The notes: generated by a model not told the origin, from the letters alone. A stretch of 64,000 bases of DNA from Margaritifera margaritifera (GCA_029931535.1 JAQPZY010001490.1:1402501-1466500); one strand, 5' to 3'. Counted from the first letter of the stretch, positions 45,641 to 56,239 are shown. Made by a program: numbers and translations.

Positions 45641-46539
45641 TTTGGAAATTCTCCCTTCCTTCCAAAAAGAAAGCAAAACATGCTACATTATACATGTACC
45701 CCATATTATACATGTATTACTATATGTACCCCAAGTTTTAAAGAAGAGCCTCGTCTTCACAGTCTTCAGCAAGTATAAGACTTGATTGTTGAATACAAGA
45801 AAAGTTGTCCTGAGAAACCATTTATCTTTCAACAATTGGCTTCTTGTTTTGGCCTGAGTTTTTCAGCAATGCACCATACATGGTTTGAATTGTAAATTGT
45901 TTGAATTGTCTTTGATCATGATCAAGTCAGTTCTGTGTCACAATTTGCTGTATATATCCATGTGTATATAGCATGCATCAACTGCGAGTGGTATTTCTAA
46001 GATCCAGACTTCCATCATGTAATTCACTGCTTGATCAGGGTCTTCAGCATTCAGTGGAAATTAGTGTTGGGAATCGGTTGAATTTAACTATCGATGATTG
46101 GTTCATCGTAACCAATCAGCCATTGACTTTAATTGGTTGGAGATGTATTTCTGTATTTTTCATGAACAATACCATTTTTACATACTTGGTAATTATGTAA
46201 GTTTCTTGTATCCTGCAAAGTCGAATGATTTATGGGCACATTTGTCGTCTACCAAAGCCCATGTTGTTGGTGCTTGGGTTGTACTAAAAAATGGAAAGCT
46301 TTATTAACTGGAAGCTGTTATTCAAATTTTTTGTGGATGATTTCATCCTGGAAAAAGTCTAGCAGTTACATGTAAAAACAAAAGAAAATTTGTATCATTT
46401 ATATTTGATTATGGAAAATTATCTTTGAATGCTTGGTTGTTTGACTTTTCCAACCAATTTTTGTTTATTTTTTATTAATCATCACACCACTACTGTAAGT
46501 CGTTCATGTGATGAACAGCATAGATCCAGATATACTTAC

Positions 46540-47060
46540 AGTGTGATCCCTCAGAATAACGCTGTTTAGGAGAGCCATGAATGAGTACCAGTACCATGTT
46601 ATAAGTGAGGTCATGTTATGCTGAGGTAGGTTCAATATAAAAAATATAGTCATCCCAAATATAAGATCTGTGACCATAACCATACTGAGGTGCTTTATAG
46701 TGAGTATATGATGTCACAGTACATGTACATCTGAGTCCATACTGTTCGCAATTAGGTGCATATTATACATTACACCCTCAGTATAATGCTGTCTATGGCA
46801 ACCAGAATGTACCACTGTATAGTAAGACCACCTTATAATGAAGTACATTATACATATAATATTGCTACTACATGTACATAGTGAATGGGATCGTGACATA
46901 CACTGTACCCACATTATAACATGAATGGTGTTATAATGGGATCCATGACATACACTGTACCAACTTGTAACATGAATGGTGTTATAATGGGATCCATGAC
47001 ATACACTGTACCACTTTGTAACATGAATGGTGTTATAATGAAGGACCTTATAGTGAGGTT
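46540..47060 (+). repeat. Repeat region with a 51-bp tandem core
   Basis: The core at about 46870-47045 is three copies of a 51-bp unit; ATGAATGGTGTTATAATGGG starts at 46921, 46972 and 47023, and each has ATCCATGACATACACTGTAC. Upstream, 46540-46860 holds looser relatives (CTCAGTATAATGCTGT, ACCACTGTATAGTAAG). Because 51 is 17 codons, both strands stay open; the 136-codon minus-strand frame with HYNTIHV units is a by-product. Confidence 0.85.
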
Positions 47061-48505
47061 GTGCTGGACACAAGCAAATATGGTCAGTTGTGAAAAAAAG
47101 GAAGAAAAAAAAACATTGGTACAAAAATTTAGTTTAAGTCTAAACTTTGTCCTATATTTTTGGACAACACTGCTTTGTTGTAGACTTGTTATTATACTTC
47201 ATTTTTAACACAGAGGGTGTTATTGTAAATATTGAATAATGTCTTTTCTGCGTTTGAAGCTTGAATTTTTGGATCTAATGTAGAAAAAGATATAACAACT
47301 AATCCCATACAAATAAAAATACAAATGAATTAAAGTTGTGATAACAAAATAATATGTAAGAATTGTCTTGAATAAGAACAAGCATGTTGAATGTTATTTA
47401 TATTATGTCTGACTCTAAATGTGTACCTACTTGATATAATGTGTTACAGGTAGTTCGAACTGCCTACATGTACATGTACCTGCTGGTTCTGTCGACCACA
47501 TAGCCACCACTGACACCCATTGCATCTCTACAATTAAATTTGTTGGTTTCTTAGGCATATTTTAATCTAGCTCATTAAATTCTTTATAGGAGACAAAATC
47601 TCCAGCATTTTAAACAATGAAGCAAAGAAAATATTAAATGTATAATTGGTTATATTTTCTTGACGTTTGGGATGAAACATTGTCTAGGCTTCATTTCAAT
47701 CATACATGGAAAGAGTGCCTCTACCTTTTTGGCCTCTTTCTATAATGTTTGTTGTTTTAACATTAGCTTTCCTATGTCCTTTCTGAAGCATGAATTTTGA
47801 TGGGAGATCTTGTTTTATGTAGTAGTCCACATGTGATCATTAGCAGATGAAAGAGACAGTTTGCTGGTGCCATTTGCTAGGGGAAAATGCTCCAGAATTA
47901 GTCTTTGATTTTCTGCATTTTCACTACTGATTTGCAGCCTTTTGTCTTTGACAAGTAGTATGTGAACATTACTACTGTAGGTTTGGTAACAAAGACTTTG
48001 TTTCAAAATTCAATGTGTTGATAATTTGCAGCTTAACATGTGACTCTGGCACTAAAAGGATATTTCTGTCTGGAAAAAGTCTCTTGAACAACAGAATTGA
48101 CTCTTATTAGTTCTTACATCAGTCATGCCAGACAGTAGCTAATACTTTTGGCGGCCATCATGAAGAACTCGGCACTGATGTCATGACAACAAACGAAAAA
48201 ATGATGTTTCAATAGCTTATTGTATGATTACATTTATTTTTGTTCTTTGTTGGTTGCACAATATACATATTTGTCATGCACATGTAAACCTGCTCCATGT
48301 ATTTACTATAGGAGATTTCTTCACTATGATAGTGGAACAGCCTGTTTTATAGGTTGACACCGATATTATGACCAATGCTTACAGACACAGATAACGTTGT
48401 ATCATCAAGGATAAGAGATGCAGGTTTGTTGAGATGAACAAACTAGATTTTGAGTAGGTATATGAAATCTTAACTAATTCACACACTAAACTTCATGCAC
48501 ATGCT
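47061..48505. other. Non-coding stretch
   Basis: AT-rich, several TACATGTA motifs (for example 47464-47479), no gene seen. Confidence 0.4.
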
Positions 48506-48511
48506 TTGTAT

Positions 48512-48729
48512 TACGGTGTATACTTGCTTGTAAATTGGATCCAACTGCAAACTGTATAGACCCAGATCTGCCATCACATAATGCGCCTTCAGATCTGGGT
48601 TTATGCAGTTTGTTAGGAGTAATTAGACTAGAACAAACAACGTAGACACTGATCCGCGGGTGCATTATGAGACACCAGATTAGGGTCTATGCAGTTGGAC
48701 CCAACTTATAAGCAAGTATATACAGAGTA
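48512..48729 (+). mobile_element. Double-hairpin MITE, copy 3
   Basis: Ends TACGGTGTATACTTGCTTGT and ACTTATAAGCAAGTATATAC. Hairpin 1 is intact (TAGACCCAGATCTGCC with AGATCTGGGTTTATGC). In hairpin 2 the left arm has mutated (GTAGACACTGATCCGC), so its stem is imperfect. Confidence 0.85.
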
Positions 48730-48879
48730 TAATCTGTCTTTTTCTTTGGTTATCACATGCATTAAGGGTTAATACAGGTCAATAGTATGACGAGTCTGAA
48801 CCCCTAATTTCCTACGAACTGATTGCTATTTGAGTTCCTGGATGTGTGAGAATATTGATCAGGACCTGTTCTAGAATGC

Positions 48880-49030
48880 ACGATTGTGGGATTCATGCTG
48901 ATTTCTCAAAATTTGTGCAGTCCTAATTTCATTTCTTCATTAAATCCCTCCTATATGTAGAAAGTTCACCCTCTTGTGTTCAAATGTAACTGAATTTCCC
49001 CCTTAAATTGTCAGTTCTGGAATAGAGCAT
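48880..49030 (+). repeat. Dispersed repeat, copy 3 of 4
   Basis: ATTTCTTCATTAAATCCCTC, TGAATTTCCCCCTTAAATTG and TTCTGGAATAGAGC match the family at 14370, 45505 and 62225. CACGATTGTGGGATTCATGC near its left end corresponds to CCCACAATTGCATG near 62430 on the other strand, so the repeat is about 230 bp long. Confidence 0.65.
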
Positions 49031-49083
49031 ATGTGTCCTAAACCCCATGATGTGTTTTTTCTTCATATTTGGGACACATATTA

Positions 49084-49247
49084 TTATCACAGTAACGTGA
49101 TCTTGATTGCTGTATCATGTCGAGTTGTCAGCATTAGAAAATCCGGATCATTACAAGACGTGAAGCATTAAGTCATGATCCAGATTTTGTATGCTGACAA
49201 CAAGACGTGATCTACATGTAGCAATCAAAATCGTATTACTGTGATAA
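49084..49247. mobile_element. 164-bp palindromic MITE
   Basis: The left arm starts TTATCACAGTAACGTGATCT and the right arm ends ACGTATTACTGTGATAA-like (TCGTATTACTGTGATAA). The arms pair over about 70 bp each, through TTGTCAGCATTAGAAAATCC on the left and ATTTTGTATGCTGACAA on the right, with a short centre near 49160. No coding. It sits in text related to the ~165-bp repeat (CCTAAACCCCATGATG before it). Confidence 0.8.
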
Positions 49248-49470
49248 TGATTTATTTGTTATATATCTATCAATTTTCAGATCATTTAATAAAATCACTA
49301 TATGTGGCTAAAAAACACAAGAAATTACCAAGTATTTCAACCTCTTTAATACGAACTTCATCGTAAAGCATAAACCGAATTACTTTTTGAAAAACTGACA
49401 TGCACATGAAAATCAGTTTTATGAATGAAGCTTGTGAAACAACGCTAAATCAGTTTGACTACCATCACTG

Positions 49471-49771
49471 TCAATAACACGGGTTCCTCGAATCTTGGGG
49501 TGCAGCAGGCTCATACATGAATATGTGATTTACAGTTATTATGCAGTTCTCAAATTTTGCATCATGGAAGATTTCACGAGGTGAATGACTGAAAGTTTCT
49601 TTCAGAGGCCAGGTTAATAGTGGTTGAACTCTTTCTGGCGGGACATTGTGAGAGGCTTCGATGGGAACTTGACATGGGAATGACAACATTATTTTGACAG
49701 TAATTTACAACAGGATTGGAGAAATTGTTGGAACTTGATGGTACAGATTTGTTGCAGAGAATGTTACTCAT
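49471..49771 (-). CDS. Two overlapping coding-like frames, unknown
   Basis: On the minus strand, ATG at 49771 opens 65 codons (MSNILCNKSVPSSSNNFSNP ... ASERNFQSFTS) to a TGA at 49574. A second frame, shifted by one base, runs from about 49689 to a TGA at 49471 and contains VPIEASHNVPPERVQPLLTW, KETFSHSPREIFHDAKFENC and MYEPAAPQDSRNPCY. Both are protein-like, and their overlap of about 115 bp suggests one ancestral frame with a frameshift rather than two genes. I do not recognise it. A transposon-derived ORF is my guess because no splice sites are obvious. Confidence 0.35.
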
Positions 49772-50250
49772 TTATAATTTCAAATTAACCCATTATGTGG
49801 GAAACTCACTAACAGTACTATTTACATGTATGAACTTCCGTAAATGGGTTGTAATGTACAACTGTAATGTTTTGGTATGCGATTTCTGATTGTGATCTTG
49901 TTTCAGACAAACCTTTTGGCTACATGTATATTTTACTACTTCAAGATAAAGGAATGTTTTTTTATTGTTGTTGTGACAAAAACATGGTTTAGACCTTTCA
50001 GATATTTTACATATAATGCAAGGTTTCTTAACTAACTTCGCTGTGAGAGTTTGTTTACTGCTGGTGTTGGCATTCCGTTGCTAGGGGCGCTGCTATTGTC
50101 ACCATGAAACCTCGAGGATAAAGTAGTTCCAGCCTCGTTTGAGTGTATGGTGATACGGATTTAGAAAACAATAGTATCATTTTCCTGCTTGTAGGAAATG
50201 ACGGTAAAATTCTGTCACTTTCTTGGGTAGAAAATTGGTAGGTATATAAT
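49772..50250. other. Non-coding stretch
   Basis: Nothing recognised. Confidence 0.4.
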
Positions 50251-50254
50251 AAAA

Positions 50255-50710
50255 ATCATTATGAAACTAAGACAATTCATTCTGTGAGATTTGTGCTTAT
50301 CCCTTTTACCTTGGGGTCAAGGTGACTGTCATAGAAAATCTTTTGTTAGATTTCAGTTTTAAAAGATTTAATTTGCTGATATTTCCTAAATGCTTTGCTG
50401 GATTTTCTTTATTCTTGGGATGAATCATTATTAAGCTAAGACGATCCATGCTGTAACATCGTCACTCTCCCCTCTAACCTTGGGGTCAAGGTCACGGTCC
50501 TAGAAAATTTGTGCTATTTTTTTTATGTTTTTTTTAAAATTGGCTTATATTTCCTACATCCCTTGATTTCTTTTCTTCATGCTTTGGATTTTGTTTTTAT
50601 GAAAAGAATTCAATTTATCTTGCAGCATGCATGATCAACCATTTGATTTTGGGATCAAGACCATACATGTACATTTTACAGCAATGCTTTGATTGTGGGC
50701 TCAACATGCA
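50255..50710 (+). repeat. ~165-bp tandem repeat, second locus
   Basis: Landmarks CCTTGGGGTCAAGGT at about 50310 and 50482 and TTTGGGATCAAGACC at about 50648; same unit and same right flank (TTTTACAGCAATGCTTTGAT) as 26500-27345. About 2.7 copies here. Confidence 0.85.
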
Positions 50711-51063
50711 GCCCCTGACTTTCTTGCTAGTACGTTATTTTTATTGACCAATCAAATTTGCACACAGGACTGCATGACCTAATGATCTCCACTTTTATGT
50801 CCATGACAGGGGTACTTGTGTTTCGCACCAAACCATGCACATAATCATGCATGCACACAACTTGTAACAGTTATGGGTTGATAGAAGGGAGTATATTTAC
50901 ATCTGCACTGTTCATGTTTTTTTTTTTGTCTATATTGTGTAGTAGAAGAGTTATCAGGAAAGACAACAGTTGCCATTACCATTGTAGCGGAATCACAGAC
51001 AATATTTGGTTGGTAATTCTCTCCGCCTGGATACCAATGCCTAAGCTATTATATCCACCTGGA

Positions 51064-51337
51064 GGGGCCACGGGTGGCCGAGTGGTCTAAGGCGCTCGCC
51101 TTTACCGATCACTGCCATCTCATCTCTGTCTGCGTGGGTTCGAGTCTCGGACTCGACCAATGTGGATATGCGAGAAAGCTTGCCAGTAGCTTCCCGTGGG
51201 CCGGTGGTTCTTCCCGGGGTTTTCCCGGGTTCTTTCTCCACCAGATAAAACTGGCCGCCATGTATAGCCTATCATGTGCTGAAAAATGGCGTTAAACCCA
51301 CTACAACAGCAACAACAACAACAACAACAACAACAAT
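51064..51337 (+). mobile_element. tRNA-derived SINE, possibly V-SINE/RUDI-like
   Basis: The head holds an A box, TGGCCGAGTGGTCTAAGGCG, and a B box, GGGTTCGAGTCTCG, in the spacing of a Leu/Ser-type tRNA; the anticodon part is degenerate, so it is not a functional tRNA gene. The body has CTTCCCGTGGGCCGGTGGTT and CCGGGGTTTTCCCGGGTTCT. The 3' end reads AAAAATGGCGTTAAACCC followed by a (CAA)n run from about 51306 to 51337. The 3' text ending in TTAAACCC with a short repeat tail is what I recall for mollusc V-SINEs such as RUDI; this needs a search. It is the most CpG-rich stretch of the window, hinting at a fairly recent insertion. Confidence 0.75.
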
Positions 51338-51639
51338 ATCAACTTTGATATCAATGTTTTGACAGCCTTATCCGGTATCGATCCATTGAGTGAATATCCT
51401 TGTCTTTAAAGTAAGAATCCGTAACTTTTTAGACAACTAATGCTGATCATTTTTGTCATGGTAAGAAGTGTATGTAGGCCTATACTACATGTACATGACT
51501 ATCATAGTCACTACATGTACTTCTATTTTGCTTTTGTAAATATACGGCTTTTAGACTCATATAAATACATAAATTAATATAATAAAAATACTTGTAGTTG
51601 ATTATACAAAATGTTTGTCTTTAGGTAATAACATCCTGT

Positions 51640-51830
51640 AATCATAAGACAGTAAAACCTGTCTTGAAAAACCACTGCTATGAGAGACCACCTGTCTTGA
51701 CAGACTAGGTTCTGTGTGTGCGCAGATTTATTGATTATATAGTGTTATGATCTGTCATGAGAGACGACCTGTCTTGAGAGACAAAAATGTTTTGGCAGAA
51801 GGAGTGGTTTTACAATGCAGGTTCTACAGT
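51640..51830 (+). repeat. Imperfect repeats with GAGAGAC-ACCTGTCTTGA motif
   Basis: ACCTGTCTTGA occurs at about 51658, 51690 and 51768 with GAGAGAC before two of them. It ends TTTTACAATGCAGGTTCTAC. A dispersed repeat of unknown class. Confidence 0.45.
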
Positions 51831-51839
51831 ATTGTCTTA

Positions 51840-52455
51840 AAGCTGCACTGTCTTCTTTTAATTTAGTTGATTTACATGTATCTTGACTGTTGTATGGTAC
51901 ACATCATAAGGTGTTTGTCTTCCTTGCATTAAAAAAAAAAAAAGAGTTTGTTCTTAGGTGACTAATGATCATTTAGTACAGATGATATGAAATTAATCAA
52001 GTATACCATTCCTTTGTGTGTAAATCCAAACTATAATTAAAGGGTGTTTGAAGATGGCTAATGTTGCCGGAGACCAAATAAGACAGACTAGGCAATATTC
52101 TATGGGTATTATATCTATGCCTAGGCAGAACAATGCTACTGGACTACTTGGCAGCCAGATGATTCTGCCTGGTACAATGAATGCAAGCTTTTGTAACTGA
52201 AATGATTGAAAATCATGCAAATATTAGCTGTAGAATAAGGACACCTTTTAATACATGACCTTTTCAATGCAAACAGTCTAAATGAAGAGATGCTTCCTAT
52301 AAACAGCAATGTCTGTCATTGTTACCCCTTGACAGGCTTACTTGCAGTGTCAAACTTATTTTTTGAGGAAATTAACGCAAGCACGGCAGTTAAAATGTTT
52401 TATATTTAGAGAAGTACTTTCGCCGATTCTATTCTTAAAATACAAATTAATATTT
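51840..52455. other. Non-coding stretch
   Basis: No gene recognised. Confidence 0.4.
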
Positions 52456-52459
52456 ACAT

Positions 52460-52890
52460 ACTTCTTATGATGTCTAGTTGGTTCCAAATGAAAATGGTGC
52501 TGCTCACAAATCCAATATGGCTGCCACAATGGACATCTTGAGAATTTTATCGCTACTCTTCCTGAATGGATGGTCGTATCAACATGGGGTTTTTACTGAA
52601 GGACTTCTTATGATGTTTAGTTGGTCCTAAATGAAAATGGTGCCATGCAGATGTCCATTAAGGCCAGTACAGTGGCCATCTTGAAAATCATGTTAACACT
52701 ACCGGTCAAAAATGAAAATGGTGCTAATCTGACCTCCAATATGGCCACCACAATGGCCCTCTGGAAAATCATATTATTGCTACTTCTCCAAGATGGCTGG
52801 TCATATCAACATTGTGTTTTCACCAGAAGACTTCTTATAGTGTCTAGTTGGTCCTAAATAGAAATGGTGAGAATCTAATATCCAATATGG
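52460..52890 (+). repeat. ~142-bp satellite, short array
   Basis: About three units with TTCTTATGATGTCTAGTTGG, AATCCAATATGGC and CATCTTGARAATT, related to 18290-20240. The right end is cut by the LINE tail at 52892; the array continues at 54312. Confidence 0.9.
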
Positions 52891-52891
52891 C

Positions 52892-52945
<54 letters not shown>
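52892..52945. repeat. (CAT)n microsatellite, tail of the LINE
   Basis: CAT run of about 53 bp. On the minus strand it follows CTCCAAATAAAATCATTATT as an ATG repeat, the position and type of 3' tail used by many L2/CR1-like LINEs. Confidence 0.9.
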
Positions 52946-53230
52946 AATAATGATTTTATTTGGAGAAGGTAACTCATTTAGTTACAGAACTAATCTACCT
53001 TGAGGTCTTCTGTTATGTACAATATATACAGCACAGTGTGATAAATTTGGCTTGACACTAACGAGTTATTTTGAAAATTAAAGTTTGAAACCCAGAACAT
53101 ATGCACAGGCATCAGTAAGCACAGAAATATATATAAAATATCATACTGTATTGAAAAATACATCTGTGAAAAAGATGTATTAGCCGAGAAAAGCAAGAGG
53201 TATTTATATTACTAGAACTGTCCGATTGTC

Positions 53231-54312
53231 TTAAGAATTCATCCATTTGAGACATTGATTATCAAAAGAAGCAAAGCTAGGAGCCTGCCTTATGTCACTG
53301 GGAATGTTGTTCCATACCAGTGGACCAGTGTATTGAAACCTCTTTTTAACTCATTAACCCCAGGAGATTTTTTTCATTTTCGCGTGAAATGGGCGAAGGC
53401 AACGCATTTTTGGGGTTACTTCTGAATGCAGCAAAACACATCTTAAGAAAGTTTCTCGTTTAGCCGGATGCTTAGGTGTATCAGAAACATTGTTTTTGAT
53501 TGGCTATTATGCTCGCACATGTGCAGAAGGGTAAAAGTTGAACTTCTTTTTTTTCTTTTTTTTTTGTATTGAACCCCTGATTTTTGTGTCCTGGCCTCTT
53601 TTTACTCCAAATCTCAAACTTTTCCTACTTTTTGAAAAGGTTCATCTGTCTGTGTGCAGTTCAGACCAGTCTGCTTTAGATCTAAGGCCAAAAAGTCTAA
53701 AATCCGGACACAAACTCCGGTTCCGAAACTGGCAATTTTCGACCTAAAATAAATCGGGTCTCAAAAAATGCATTTTCTTTGCTGTACTTTTTAATGCCAG
53801 TAGAAAGTAGACATTATCTGGTATCATTGTAGAGCTACATCTGTCTACTTTCCTGCAAATCCATCCACTTTATTTTATCTTAAATGATGTTGATGTTACA
53901 GAGCTTGGAAGTAGGGTACAATCTCATGACACGTAAACGTGGCGCTAGGGGTTAATGAGTTAAACAATTCCTTTTTTCGCCTTGGTATAATGTAATTTTT
54001 ATTTCTAAGAGACCTTCGATTTGGAGTACCATAAGCATCTCTTTAGTGAAAGATATTGCTTAGGTAGACAGGAATGGCTTTTCTGGAAACTTTATACATA
54101 AATTTGGCCTTTCTAATAAATATTCTTTCACGTAGTGGTAAAATTTGTATATTATTCATTGTGTCATGGAAATTGTCTATACATTGATCTAGAATTAAAT
54201 GGCATGTCCTCATTTGGGGTCTTAAAAGTTTTGTTATGTTTGAATTAGAGGTATTACCCCAAATTACATTACAATAATCCAAATATGGCCGAATATAACT
54301 TTTATGAAAGAT
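53231..54312 (-). pseudogene. LINE reverse transcriptase ORF2, C-terminal relic
   Basis: From 54312 the frame reads HKSYIRPYLDYCNVIWGN, the widely conserved 'PxxDYCxxxWG' block that follows the RT domain, then QILPLRERIFIRKAKFMYKV and AIPVYLSNIF. After a stop at 54043 reading continues RRSLRNKNYIIPRRKKELF up to the MITE. Beyond it come RFQYTGPLVWNNIPSDIR and PSFASFDNQCLKWMNS, ending at TAA 53231. These are the normal last ~130 residues of such ORF2 proteins (the 'GxxxWNxLP' and 'SFKxxLKxxL' blocks). There is at least one internal stop, so it is dead. The catalytic RT motifs lie upstream of the truncation and are absent. Confidence 0.85.
53350..53959. mobile_element. TTAA-flanked 610-bp MITE (piggyBac-like), copy 1
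   Basis: Perfect 12-bp inverted ends CTCATTAACCCC / GGGGTTAATGAG, each directly flanked by TTAA (53346-53349 and 53960-53963), the target and duplication of piggyBac-type elements. Excising the element with one TTAA rejoins the LINE frame as KELF-KKRFQYTG without a shift. A second copy in reverse lies at 63595-64000. The interior shares CACAAACTCCGGTTCCGAAA and TTTTTACTCCAAATCTCAAA with it. A 70-codon frame at 53538-53747 is partly kept in both copies but has no known domain. Confidence 0.85.
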
Positions 54313-54532
54313 CATGGTGGCCATCTTGAAAATCTTCTTATAGCTTCTTTTAAATGTAAGGTCATTTTGACATGGGTTTTCATCAGAAGAATTCTTAAGG
54401 TGTCTACTTTGTCCTAAATGAAAATGATGCAAACTGACCCTCAATATGGCCACTATGATGGCCATCTTGAAAATATTGTTATCTCTACTCCTCCCAAATG
54501 GATGGCTATTTCAACATGGGGTTTTCACCAAT
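54312..54532 (+). repeat. ~142-bp satellite, continuation
   Basis: GGTGGCCATCTTGAAAATCT at 54312 and GATGGCCATCTTGAAAATAT at about 54458, followed by TTTCAACATGGGGTTTTCAC. The same unit as before the LINE. Confidence 0.9.
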
Positions 54533-54679
54533 AGATACAATAGATCTTGTGATAGATACAATAGATCTTGTGATAGATACAATAGATCTTGTGATAGATA
54601 CAATAGATCTTGTGATAGATACAATAGATCTTGTGATTGATACAATAGATCTTGTGATAGATACAATAGATCTTGTGAT
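54533..54679. repeat. 21-bp minisatellite, seven copies
   Basis: Exact period 21, unit AGATACAATAGATCTTGTGAT, seven copies with a single variant base (GATTGATAC near 54638). Units are nearly identical, unlike the diverged satellite around them, so the expansion is recent. It replaces the CTAAAAGACTT... part of a satellite unit. The period is a multiple of three, giving open frames on both strands (NRSCDRY, DTIDLVI, ITRSIVS and KIYCIYH units), which are not genes. Confidence 0.97.
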
Positions 54680-54689
54680 ACCTACAGTA

Positions 54690-54995
54690 CATGTAGTTGG
54701 TCCTGATTTGATTGTACATCCAATATTCTGCCATGATGGCTGTCTTGAAAATCTTGCTAAAAGACCTCTCATGATGTCTACTTGGTCTTAAATGAAAAGG
54801 GTGCCAATCTGACATCCAGTATGTTGGCCACACAAGTTGATTTGAAAATTTTGTTATTGTTGAAGAATTTTAGAGATGGTTTCAGCACTCTGTAGTTAAA
54901 AGGAAGAAATGTTCTATCTTGAACATCTATTCTATTCCTGGAAATTCTTTTTGCCCAGTAGAGTGTCAGTCCCTTCGAGGGACCATTGTTTTTGG
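54690..54995 (+). repeat. Satellite end and right end of the satellite-bearing element
   Basis: One more degenerate satellite unit, then GGAAATTCTTTTTGCCCAGT, AGAGTGTCAG and GAGGGACCATTGTTTTTGG, the right-end text seen at 21575-21627. So 52460-54995 is a second, 5'-truncated member of that element, enlarged by the LINE and MITE. Confidence 0.75.
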
Positions 54996-55529
54996 TCTTG
55001 TCATACAGGGTTTTGCTTGCCCTAGGTCACCGTTATCTACCAGTAAGTGCAGCTTTATTGATACATTGTTATACCAAAGCAAAATATGTCAGCAGATATT
55101 TCTGTAAGTATGTGATCATTTTTCACATGAAAAATGTTGCTACCTTATATTCAAAAGGATAATTGAAGTTTCTCACAGATTTTGACCAGATTTCTTAATC
55201 ACACTTCCATTTCTTAAGAGTTAGAAGATGGTTGATTGGGCAAAACAGTAGGAAGGTAATTTTCTCAATGTCCCCAATTAAGTTTCTACCAACCAGCAGT
55301 TGTCTAGACTTTGTGTGCTGTAAAATGGATTACAAATGCATACATTTACATGGAAGTTGATGAAAACCTGTAGAGACATTTGAAACTATCCTTTTGTACA
55401 TGTATATAAGCTAGCAGCCTTTTTCTTGTGCGAAAAGTCAGACATCTTTGTACCAATATCAGTTTCCATGTTTGGTGACCAATTTGGCAAATGATGGTGA
55501 CCCACTATTCAATATGACCATTTTTACTA

Positions 55530-56235
55530 AGGTGTAAAAAAAACCACCTCTTTAAATTACTTCTTCAAAACCAGTCAACAGCTTTTTACCAAATTTAACA
55601 GAAGGCATCCTGGCATGAAGGGCTTTCATTTTGTACAAATGATGTTGATGCACCATCAGATACAGCTGTCTTTACTAAAAAAAAAAATTTTAATGCAACA
55701 GAATTTGACCAAATTAGATGAAGCCATCCTGGCTTGAATTACTTTCAAGTTTATACAACTGATGTTGATTGACCATCAAATATTGCTACCATTTCTAGCA
55801 ATAGAAAAAAACTTTAAATGGCCTCTTCTCAAGAATTGCTAAACTTCTCAAAAAACCAGTCCACAGAAGTTTACCAAATTTAATAGAAAGCATCCTGGCA
55901 TTCAGCCTTCCAAGTTTTAAGAGATGATGCCAAAGCAGTTATTCAATATGACCATTGTAACTAAAGATAGAAAAATTACTTCTTCTCAAAAATCAATTAG
56001 CAGAAGTTGACCAAATGATTGAAAGCATCCTGGCATAACGCTTTTCAATTTTTCACAATGATACTGAGCCACCATCCATTATGTCTTTCATTACTAAAAA
56101 TAGAGAAACCTTTAAGTGTCAGAAAGCATCCTTCTGCATGTAACACAGATTTCTTGGCCAATTTTTTTTTATTTGGTCTTTAGATATCAGTCTGGTGAGC
56201 TGCTAGAATTCAAGCAAATTTGGGTCTCTTGTTAT
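55530..56235 (+). repeat. ~150-bp degenerate tandem repeat, four to five copies
   Basis: ACCAAATTTAAYAGAAGGCA / GAAAGCATCCTGGCAT text recurs at about 55589, 55710, 55873 and 56005, with GATGTTGATGCACCATCA-type text after each. The right end (TCTGGTGAGCTGCTAGAATT then GGGTCTCTTGTTAT, 56187-56234) resembles the right end of the element at 18104-21627, so it may be a related family with a different core. Confidence 0.75.
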
Positions 56236-56239
56236 AAAA

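Larger units (their letters stand above)
52892..54312 (-). mobile_element. 5'-truncated LINE, interrupted by a TTAA-flanked MITE
   Basis: The minus strand carries the C-terminal end of a non-LTR retrotransposon ORF2, a ~290-bp 3' UTR and a simple-repeat tail. Both sides lie in the 142-bp satellite (…CAATATGGCCA at 52892; GTGGCCATCTTGAAAATCTT at 54314), so the LINE was inserted into that array. Target duplication not resolved. 5' truncation is usual for LINE copies made by target-primed reverse transcription. A further 57-bp piece of the same ORF occurs at 57781-57838. Confidence 0.8.

Noticed and set aside
51064..51150. Functional tRNA-Leu or tRNA-Ser gene
   Set aside because: A and B boxes are present, but the anticodon arm and acceptor stem do not fold as a tRNA, and a SINE body with a (CAA)n tail follows.
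54446..54833. Repeat protein of seven-residue units (NRSCDRY / ITRSIVS)
   Set aside because: Four frames on two strands are open at once because the 21-bp unit lacks stops; no start or splice context.
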